64,000 nucleotides of DNA from the NCBI GenBank assembly GCA_027622715.1, contig JAQBYN010000009.1:1-64000 (forward strand), in the 5' to 3' direction. Source of the stretch: Pseudomonadota bacterium (GTDB lineage: Bacteria > Pseudomonadota > Alphaproteobacteria > SHVP01). Both the position numbers and the translations under genes were made by a program. Each line of letters begins with the position of its first letter. The first letter of the stretch is position 1. This document shows positions 57,156-64,000 of this stretch, one piece after another. The notes beneath the pieces are model-generated. The model was not told the origin of the DNA. It ran no database searches and worked only from the letters and a program-made list of their open reading frames with translations.

Positions 57156-57605
57156 ATGCCTCAAACGCCGCTAATTCTGGTCCTGAACGGGCCCAACTTG
57201 AACCTGCTGGGCACCCGGGAAACCGACATCTATGGCACCCAGTCGTTGGCCGATATCGAGGCTGCGGTGACCCAATGTGCCGTGGCTGCCGGACTGGCGG
57301 TTGAGTTCCTTCAGACCAACAGCGAGTCGCAGTTGGTTGATTGGGTGCAAAGTGCCCGCGACCGTGCCGCCGGGCTGATCGTCAACGCGGGGGCCTACAC
57401 CCATACCTCCGTCGCGCTGCTGGATGCGCTTCGGATGGTCGATATGCCGATCGTCGAGGTCCATCTGTCCAACACTTTCCGCCGCGAGGAATTCCGGCAT
57501 CATTCCTACGTCAGTCAGGCCGCGACCGGTATGATCGCCGGCTTCGGTTCGCACGGGTACGAACTGGCCGTCGACGCGCTCACCAAGCTCATCGCAAAAG
57601 CATAG
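57156..57605 (+). CDS. aroQ: Type II 3-dehydroquinate dehydratase
   Basis: VLNGPNLNLLGTRETDIYG, TNSESQLVDWVQ, IVNAGAYTHTSVALLDAL, EVHLSNTFRREEFRHHSYVS. Confidence 0.96.
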   Translation: MPQTPLILVLNGPNLNLLGTRETDIYGTQSLADIEAAVTQCAVAAGLAVEFLQTNSESQLVDWVQSARDRAAGLIVNAGAYTHTSVALLDALRMVDMPIVEVHLSNTFRREEFRHHSYVSQAATGMIAGFGSHGYELAVDALTKLIAKA

Positions 57606-57615
57606 GCAGCACCGC

Positions 57616-58074
57616 ATGGGAAAATTCACGATCGATCCGGATGTCATTCGCGACCTCGCAGCGCTGCTGGATGAGACCAATCTCACTGAGATTGAGTGGG
57701 AAGAAGACGATCAACGCGTCCGCGTGTCGCGCGGTGGCGGTGGTGGCACCCATGTCGTCGCCGTGCCAAGCCCTGCCGCGGCAGTAGCGGCGGGGCCGGT
57801 TAGCGACCCCGCGCCGGCGGCGGACGATCCGGCCGGGCATCCGGGCGCGGTGAAATCGCCCATGGTGGGCACGGCGTATCTGTCACCGGAGCCCAGCGCG
57901 CCCTCGTTCGTCTCGGTGGGCGACCGTGTTTCGCTAGGGCAGACCCTGTTGATTGTCGAAGCGATGAAAACGATGAACCCGATCGCCGCGCCGCGCGCCG
58001 GGACTGTCACACAAATTCTCATCGACGACTCGACGCCGGTCGAGTTCGGCGAACCCCTGATGATCGTCGAATAG
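57616..58074 (+). CDS. accB: Acetyl-CoA carboxylase biotin carboxyl carrier protein
   Basis: VKSPMVGTAYLSPEP…LLIVEAMKTMNPI. Confidence 0.96.
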   Translation: MGKFTIDPDVIRDLAALLDETNLTEIEWEEDDQRVRVSRGGGGGTHVVAVPSPAAAVAAGPVSDPAPAADDPAGHPGAVKSPMVGTAYLSPEPSAPSFVSVGDRVSLGQTLLIVEAMKTMNPIAAPRAGTVTQILIDDSTPVEFGEPLMIVE

Positions 58075-59421
58075 ATGCTTGAGAAGGTTCTGATCGCGAA
58101 CCGCGGCGAGATCGCGCTAAGAATTCTGCGCGCTTGCCGCGAGATGGGTATCAGGACGGTCGCCGTCCATTCGACGGCTGACGAAGACGCGATGCATGTG
58201 CGCCTTGCCGATGAAACCGTGTGTATCGGTCCACCAAGCGCCGCGGAAAGTTATCTCAATATTCCGGCAATTATTTCGGCCGCTGAGATCACCGACGCCG
58301 ACGCTATTCATCCGGGCTATGGGTTTCTTTCGGAGAATGCGAACTTCGCTTCGATCGTTGAAGAGCACGGCATTACCTTTGTCGGGCCCACGTCCGAACA
58401 TATTCGGCTGATGGGCGATAAGGTTGTCGCCAAGGAGACCGCCAAACGCCTCGGAATTCCGGTCGTGCCGGGTTCCGCCGGCGCCATCACCAACGATGTC
58501 GAGGCGTTGCAGACGGCGCACGAAATTGGCTTTCCGGTGATCGTCAAGGCGTCGGCCGGCGGCGGTGGACGGGGCATGAAGGTTGCCCACACACCCGAAC
58601 AGATGTCCGAGGTACTCTCGACCGCGCGGGCCGAAGCAAAATCCGCGTTCGGTAACGACACGCTTTACATGGAAAAGTATCTCGAAACGCCGCGCCATAT
58701 CGAAATTCAGGTGATCGGCGATTCACACGGGAACGCGGTCCATTTGGGCGAGCGCGATTGCTCGATGCAGCGGCGTCACCAGAAGATTCTCGAAGAGGCC
58801 CCCTCGCCCGCGCTCAACGCGAAATCGCGCGCGGAAATCGGCGAACGAGTCGCGAACGCCATTCGCGAACTCGGCTATCGCGGCGTCGGGACGGTCGAAT
58901 TTCTATACGAGAACGGCGAATTCTTTTTTATCGAAATGAATACGCGTATTCAGGTCGAACATCCGGTCACCGAAATGATTACGGGGATCGATCTGGTGCG
59001 CGAGCAATTGCGGATTGCGTCAGGCGCGCCGCTAAGTTTTGGCCAGGAAGATGTTCACATCAACGGGCATGCAATCGAGTGCCGCATCAATGCCGAAAAC
59101 GCCAAGACGTTCACGCCCAACCCTGGCAAGGTAACCGACTTTCACGTGCCCGGCGGGTTTGGCGTGCGTATCGATTCGGCGCTTTACAACGGTTATACGA
59201 TTCCGCCGTATTACGACAGCCTGGTCGCCAAGCTTATTGTGCACGGCGCCAACCGAAACGAATGTCTGATGCGGTTGCGCCGCTCGCTGATGGAATTCGT
59301 CGTCGGCGGCGTCGACACGACGATCCCCCTGCATCTCGATCTAATCAACAACAAAGATTTCATCGACGGGACGTACAACATCCATTGGCTGGAGAAGTAC
59401 ATCCAATCCGCTAACGGATGA
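58075..59421 (+). CDS. accC: Acetyl-CoA carboxylase biotin carboxylase subunit
   Basis: [58 protein letters not shown]. Confidence 0.97.
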   Translation: MLEKVLIANRGEIALRILRACREMGIRTVAVHSTADEDAMHVRLADETVCIGPPSAAESYLNIPAIISAAEITDADAIHPGYGFLSENANFASIVEEHGITFVGPTSEHIRLMGDKVVAKETAKRLGIPVVPGSAGAITNDVEALQTAHEIGFPVIVKASAGGGGRGMKVAHTPEQMSEVLSTARAEAKSAFGNDTLYMEKYLETPRHIEIQVIGDSHGNAVHLGERDCSMQRRHQKILEEAPSPALNAKSRAEIGERVANAIRELGYRGVGTVEFLYENGEFFFIEMNTRIQVEHPVTEMITGIDLVREQLRIASGAPLSFGQEDVHINGHAIECRINAENAKTFTPNPGKVTDFHVPGGFGVRIDSALYNGYTIPPYYDSLVAKLIVHGANRNECLMRLRRSLMEFVVGGVDTTIPLHLDLINNKDFIDGTYNIHWLEKYIQSANG

Positions 59422-60065
59422 AACTGACCCCCGAGATTTTGCTGCGGGCCTACGCGAGTGGCGTGTTTCCCATGGCGGAGGATCGCGACGACCCAACGCT
59501 TTATTGGATCGACCCGGACAGCCGCGGCGTCTTGCCGCTGGAATCATTTCACCTCTCGCGCAGGCTGGCGCGCAAAGTCCGCCAAGATGTCTTCCGAATT
59601 ACCTGCGACAGCGCGTTCCTTACGGTGATCGAATCGTGTGCCGCGCCGGCCCGGGGCCGCGAGACCACCTGGATCAACGACGAGATCATCGCGCTGTATT
59701 CCGGCCTCGCCGAGATTGGGCACGCCCATAGTATCGAGGCCTGGGACAGCGCCGGCGATTTGGTCGGCGGGCTCTACGGGGTTTCTTTGGGGGCGGCGTT
59801 TTTCGGTGAAAGCATGTTCAGCACGGCAACCGACGCGAGCAAGGTGGCGTTGGCCCATCTCGTCGCCCGGCTTCGGGTCGGCGGCTTTACGCTACTCGAT
59901 ACCCAGTTCGTGACCGATCACCTTGCGTCATTCGGGGCCGTCGAAATTCCGCGCGAGGCCTATCACGGACAGCTCGCCGCGGCGATGCGTCGGGACGCGG
60001 ATTTCTACTCGTTGTCCGACGAGGGCGGTGCCGCCGCCCTACAATCGATCGGCCACACGTCGTAA
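59418..60065 (+). CDS. aat: Leucyl/phenylalanyl-tRNA--protein transferase
   Basis: [78 protein letters not shown] overlap with accC. Confidence 0.95.
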   Translation: MKLTPEILLRAYASGVFPMAEDRDDPTLYWIDPDSRGVLPLESFHLSRRLARKVRQDVFRITCDSAFLTVIESCAAPARGRETTWINDEIIALYSGLAEIGHAHSIEAWDSAGDLVGGLYGVSLGAAFFGESMFSTATDASKVALAHLVARLRVGGFTLLDTQFVTDHLASFGAVEIPREAYHGQLAAAMRRDADFYSLSDEGGAAALQSIGHTS

Positions 60066-60391
60066 GTCGGATGCTCCATCGCCGAGAGCGCCGGGCTTGA
60101 TGCAAACATCCAACCGGTGAAGACACGCTGCGGGGCGCCGCGCGGTCGCAGATCGAGTATTTCGATGAACATGCTGGTTTCGGGGGTCTCCTCGGGGGGG
60201 CGTTTGGCGCAGCTCCGGACCAAGATGCGGAGCGTACCGAAGCGCACCTCGCGACCGACCGGCGCTTCGATCGTCGAAACCCGCGCGGTTACTTTATCCA
60301 GCGCCCGGAGCACGGCGATAGCGCGGTTTTGCGCGACAACCGGCGTCGCGACAAGAACGAGACCTACCGCCGCCCAAGCCAAACGGTGCAT
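60005..60391 (-). CDS. DUF2155-like exported protein
   Basis: Signal peptide; [49 protein letters not shown]…[28 protein letters not shown]. Confidence 0.88.
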   Translation of the reverse strand: MHRLAWAAVGLVLVATPVVAQNRAIAVLRALDKVTARVSTIEAPVGREVRFGTLRILVRSCAKRPPEETPETSMFIEILDLRPRGAPQRVFTGWMFASSPALSAMEHPTYDVWPIDCRAAAPPSSDNE

Positions 60392-61167
60392 CAGGATGCC
60401 AGGACTGCCCGAAACCTGAGCCGCACGTAATCCGCCCACCACACACCGTCCGCATCACGGATGCGCGCACCGAGGAGATCAACAATTTTGTCGCGCGCCT
60501 CGCGACGGGCACCAGGATCAAGCACCCGAAGGAACGCATCCGCGAAGGTGTCGAGCCAGCCGCCGACATCGCCCGGCAGCCGGGTCGGCCGATCGATCAG
60601 ACCGATCTGTTCGACCACGAAGCCGTGCGTTTGGAGGCGCTCGGCGTACTCTTGGGGCGACGGAAAATACCACGGATGGCCCGCCAGGCCGGGGTGGCCG
60701 CGGCCAGTTAGTTCCTCGTCGATCGCAGCGATGATCTTGGCCACATTGCCGAGACCACCGAACTCGGCGATGAACCTGCCGCCCGGTTTGAGCGCGCGGC
60801 GAACACCTTCGATCACCGCGTCGGGATCGGGCATCCAGTGAAGCGCGGCGTTTGAGAAGACCGCATCAAATTCTTGGTCGAAGGCGAGCTGGTGGCCGTT
60901 GGCAACCTCGGCATTCAGCCCAAGTGCGCGGGCCGCACGAATGAGATCGTCGCTGGCATCGACCCCCAATACATCGGCGCCCTGCGCCGCAATTTTTTGC
61001 GTTAGCGCGCCGTCGCCGCAGCCGAGATCGAGAATGCGTTCACCGGCTTGCGGCGCGAGCAGATCGACGACCGCGCCGGCGAGGTCGGCGACAAACCGAG
61101 CATTGGTTGCGTAGACGTTTGCGTCCCAGGCCTGCGCGGGGTCCTGGCGTCGCGACGGGCTGGTCAC
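60391..61167 (-). CDS. Class I SAM-dependent methyltransferase
   Basis: ILDLGCGDGALTQKIAAQGADVLGVDASDDLI; FSNAALHWMPDPDAVI. Confidence 0.9.
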   Translation of the reverse strand: MTSPSRRQDPAQAWDANVYATNARFVADLAGAVVDLLAPQAGERILDLGCGDGALTQKIAAQGADVLGVDASDDLIRAARALGLNAEVANGHQLAFDQEFDAVFSNAALHWMPDPDAVIEGVRRALKPGGRFIAEFGGLGNVAKIIAAIDEELTGRGHPGLAGHPWYFPSPQEYAERLQTHGFVVEQIGLIDRPTRLPGDVGGWLDTFADAFLRVLDPGARREARDKIVDLLGARIRDADGVWWADYVRLRFRAVLAS

Positions 61168-61637
61168 TACTCGGTGCTTTCGCTGTCCGAATCGCTACTG
61201 CCCAGGCCAAACCCGAAACGACCGATCAGCCCTTCGAGGCTGATCGAGGACTGGGTGAATTGAATGCGGCCACCGCTTTCAATTGTCTCGTCCGCGCCGC
61301 CCGGCACGATCGCCATGTATTTGCCGCCCAAGAGCCCTTCGGTGGTGATCTCGGCCGAAGAATCTTTGGGAAGTTGTACCGCGCTGTCGATGCTCATCGT
61401 TGCTTTGGCGAGAAACGTATCCGATTCGAGTTCGAGTTTCGTCACCGTGCCGATTTTGATTCCGCTCATGCGTACATCGGCGCCGGCATTCACGCCGTCG
61501 ACACGGTCGAACGTGGCCGTCACCTCGTAGCCATCAACGGCGCCGACATCAGCGGCGGAAAACGCAAACACGAGGAAAAATGCGGCGACCGCGAGAACAA
61601 CCGCGCCAATCAACGCTTCAAAAATGTTGCCTTTCAT
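61167..61637 (-). CDS. MlaD-like MCE-domain lipid transport protein
   Basis: N-terminal TM; ATFDRVDGVNAGADVRMSGIKIGTVTKLEL; EGLLGGKYMAIVPGG. Confidence 0.9.
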   Translation of the reverse strand: MKGNIFEALIGAVVLAVAAFFLVFAFSAADVGAVDGYEVTATFDRVDGVNAGADVRMSGIKIGTVTKLELESDTFLAKATMSIDSAVQLPKDSSAEITTEGLLGGKYMAIVPGGADETIESGGRIQFTQSSISLEGLIGRFGFGLGSSDSDSESTE

Positions 61638-61653
61638 GCCCCGCTCCTATCGA

Positions 61654-62070
61654 TTAATTGGGCTGCCACGGCTCGTAGTCGGCCGAAGCGGCGCGGCGGG
61701 CACCCGATCCCAGCACATGACCGGCGGGCCGGTAGGCCGCGGCAGTCCCGGTTAGGTTGGGGACGTGGGGTTTTTCCCAGGTGTGGTCGGCAGGCGCGTC
61801 AGTCGGCGCGACATCGGCGTTATGTTGCAGCCAAGCATTCCACTCCGGCGGCACCATCGAACCATCGGCCAGGTTGGCGTAAATGACCCAGCGGCGGCGG
61901 CGCTCCCAATGGTAGCGACCGACTTCTGGTGTCTTTTTTTCGTGGAAGTAGCGATTGCCCGACGCATCGTCGCCGACAAATTCGCCGCGGCGGAAGGTGT
62001 AGATCCAGGTGCCCCAAGGCGCGCGATGCCACCAATCGAAAACAAAAGAAATCAGAGAGGTCAGGCGCAA
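61654..62070 (-). CDS. NDUFA12/B17.2-like NADH:ubiquinone oxidoreductase accessory protein
   Basis: FVGDDASGNRYFHEKK…RRRRWVIYANLADGSMVPPEWNAWLQH. Confidence 0.9.
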   Translation of the reverse strand: MRLTSLISFVFDWWHRAPWGTWIYTFRRGEFVGDDASGNRYFHEKKTPEVGRYHWERRRRWVIYANLADGSMVPPEWNAWLQHNADVAPTDAPADHTWEKPHVPNLTGTAAAYRPAGHVLGSGARRAASADYEPWQPN

Positions 62071-62148
62071 CGAAGGCCTCCAGCGCGGTAAACCGGGCGA
62101 AAATCGAGCGGACTATTGCACCTCAGGGCGGGAGCCGTCCAGCGAAGC

Positions 62149-62157
62149 TTATCCACA
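62149..62157 (+). promoter_or_regulatory. Perfect DnaA box TTATCCACA
   Basis: Exact 9-mer match. Confidence 0.75.
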
Positions 62158-62236
62158 AACCTTCCACACTACCGATTTCATGCGGTCGCGGCCCAAGCTG
62201 TTGATTTGATTCGCGAATACCCGCGAAGGATGAAAG

Positions 62237-62245
62237 TTATCCACA
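62237..62245 (+). promoter_or_regulatory. Perfect DnaA box TTATCCACA
   Basis: Exact 9-mer match, same orientation, 88 bp from the first. Confidence 0.75.
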
Positions 62246-62278
62246 ATGCGCGATCTGTGGTGTCAAAGTGGATGGCAG

Positions 62279-62325
62279 ACACACAATGTTGTTGACCACC
62301 CCCCTGGGCAAACCATATCTTGTGT
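62279..62325. promoter_or_regulatory. Candidate NrdR-box pair: ACACACAATGTTGTTG and AAACCATATCTTGTGT
   Basis: 16-mers resembling ACACWATATATWGTGT, starts 31 bp apart. Confidence 0.45.
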
Positions 62326-62444
62326 CCCTTGCCTGGGGAGGCACACTAAGTCTGGGAACATGCGCCGCCCTCTCGCAACGAAATCAAGAACGAATTCAAT
62401 GGCTTCCGGTGGCAAATCCGGGCCGGCAACGAGGGGAATAGGGT

Positions 62445-64000
62445 ATGCGCGTTCAACGCTTCTTCACCGCCAATGGAGGATCGCCGTACGACGGAATGGC
62501 TTTCCGTACGACGCTGAGCGAGATCCGTAATCCGGATGGGTCGGTCGTCTTTCAGATGAAGGGCGTCGAGGTCCCGGCAGATTGGTCTCAGGTCGCGAGC
62601 GACATCATTGCCCAGAAATATTTTCGCAAAGCCGGCGTCCCCGCGCGGCTGAAAAAGGTCGAAGAGAACACCGTCCCCTCATGGCTATGGCGCAGCGTTC
62701 CCGACGAAAAAGCCCTGGCGAAACTGCCCGAGGGCGATCGCTACACGCACGAAAAGACTGCCAAGCAGGTATTCGACCGGCTCGCCGGGACCTGGACTTA
62801 CTGGGGCTGGCTCGGGGGCTATTTCGACGGCGAGGATGACGCGCGCGCCTACTTCGATGAAATGCGCTTCATGTTGGCGCAGCAAATGGGCGCACCCAAT
62901 TCGCCGCAGTGGTTCAACACCGGCCTCCATTGGGCCTATGGGATCGACGGACCGGCGCAGGGCCATTTCTATGTGGATTACCGCACCGGTGCCCTGACGC
63001 GCTCTGAATCCTCCTACGAGCATCCCCAGCCGCACGCTTGTTTCATCCAGGGCATCAAGGACGACCTGGTCAACGAAGGCGGGATCATGGATTTGTGGAC
63101 GCGCGAGGCGCGGCTGTTCAAATACGGCTCCGGCACGGGCAGCAATTTCTCGCACCTGCGCGGTTCGGGCGAATCGCTTTCGGGAGGCGGCAAGTCCTCG
63201 GGCCTGATGAGCTTCCTCAAAATCGGCGATCGCGCGGCCGGCGCGATCAAGTCAGGCGGCACCACACGGCGCGCGGCGAAGATGGTCGTGGTCGATGCCG
63301 ACCACCCTGATATCGAGGCCTTTGTAAACTGGAAAGCCGTTGAAGAACAAAAGGTTGCGGCACTTGTTTCAGGTTCCAAATTAACCGCGAAACACCTCAA
63401 TGCGGTGATCAAATCATGCCATGCGGTGACCGGCGACGGGCGCTTTACGCCCAACGACAACCCGGCCCTGAAGAAGGCGATCATCGAGGCGCGTAAGACG
63501 TTGATCCCGGAAAACTTCATTCAGCGCGTCATCGAATTCGCCAAGCAAGGCTACACCGCGATCGACTTCCCGACCTACACGACCGACTGGGACGGCGAAG
63601 CCTATTTGACGGTCTCGGGCCAAAACGCCAACAACACCGTCCGGGTCACCGATGCGTTCCTGCAGGCAGTTGAGGCGGACGGCGATTGGGACTTAATCCG
63701 TCGGACCGACGGCAAGGTGTCGGAAACCATCAAGGCGCGCGAATTGTGGGACCAAGTCGCGATGGCGGCCTGGCAGAGCGCCGACCCCGGCCTGCAATAC
63801 CATTCGACGATCAACGATTGGCACACCTGCCCAGCGGGCGGCGAGATTCGCGCGTCCAACCCGTGTTCTGAGTACATGTTCCTCGACGACACGGCGTGCA
63901 ATCTGGCCTCGCTGAACCTGATGACGTTCCGCGGCGAGGATCGTGCGTTCGACATCGAGGGATTCGAACACGCGGTGCGCCTGTGGACCATGGTGCTCGA
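62445..64000 (+). CDS. nrdJ: Adenosylcobalamin-dependent class II ribonucleotide reductase (3' end cut; absent from ORF track)
   Basis: MRVQRFFTANGGSPYDGMAFRTTLSEIRNPDGSVVFQMKGVEVPADWSQVASDIIAQKYFRKAGVPARLKKVEENTVPSWLWRSVPDE…NPCSEYMFLDDTACNLASLNLM; open to window end. Confidence 0.95.
   Translation, partial: MRVQRFFTANGGSPYDGMAFRTTLSEIRNPDGSVVFQMKGVEVPADWSQVASDIIAQKYFRKAGVPARLKKVEENTVPSWLWRSVPDEKALAKLPEGDRYTHEKTAKQVFDRLAGTWTYWGWLGGYFDGEDDARAYFDEMRFMLAQQMGAPNSPQWFNTGLHWAYGIDGPAQGHFYVDYRTGALTRSESSYEHPQPHACFIQGIKDDLVNEGGIMDLWTREARLFKYGSGTGSNFSHLRGSGESLSGGGKSSGLMSFLKIGDRAAGAIKSGGTTRRAAKMVVVDADHPDIEAFVNWKAVEEQKVAALVSGSKLTAKHLNAVIKSCHAVTGDGRFTPNDNPALKKAIIEARKTLIPENFIQRVIEFAKQGYTAIDFPTYTTDWDGEAYLTVSGQNANNTVRVTDAFLQAVEADGDWDLIRRTDGKVSETIKARELWDQVAMAAWQSADPGLQYHSTINDWHTCPAGGEIRASNPCSEYMFLDDTACNLASLNLMTFRGEDRAFDIEGFEHAVRLWTMVL

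Noticed and set aside
62149-62245. Chromosomal replication origin at the two DnaA boxes
   Set aside because: Only two boxes, no clear AT-rich unwinding region and no dnaA/parAB/gidA-type neighbourhood; a regulatory role at nrdJ is simpler.
62249-62444. Cobalamin riboswitch before nrdJ
   Set aside because: Expected because NrdJ uses B12, but no recognisable B12-box (AGNCAGGANACNTGCC-like) sequence was seen.
62246-62530. 94-aa ORF upstream of nrdJ
   Set aside because: Out of frame with nrdJ, overlaps its start and the regulatory sites; no motifs.

Overview
64-kb GC-rich chromosomal segment of an alphaproteobacterium (the gene neighbourhoods look Rhodospirillales-like; this is inference). Almost all of it is housekeeping coding sequence: glnB-glnA, parE, cysE-iscR-two cysteine desulfurases-ferredoxin, anmK, tyrS, an AsmA-like protein, glnE, bcp, M23 peptidase-bactofilin, prfB, PBP1A, amidase, RNase E, a ThiS-ThiG fusion, aroQ-accB-accC-aat, mlaD-like, NDUFA12-like and nrdJ. 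Both window edges cut a gene (hybrid histidine kinase at the left, nrdJ at the right). I found no rRNA, tRNA, CRISPR array, IS element or prophage. Most unusual items: (1) three tandem, diverged paralogous lipoproteins of unrecognised family (15105-17043); (2) six GANTC (CcrM-type) sites in 70 bp, plus a 9-bp dyad, upstream of the M23 peptidase-bactofilin operon; (3) a pentapeptide-repeat protein next to a degenerate class III cyclase-like protein and an orphan FliG; (4) a programmed +1 frameshift in prfB that the ORF track misses; (5) a MAPEG gene with no canonical start codon but a well-placed Shine-Dalgarno before AUC; (6) two perfect DnaA boxes plus NrdR-box-like sites before nrdJ; (7) a sigma54 promoter with an NtrC-like dyad before glnBA; (8) a truncated N-terminal duplicate in front of a GGDEF-EAL gene; (9) an approx. 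25% GC island inside anmK. No database search was run; family names come from motif recognition.
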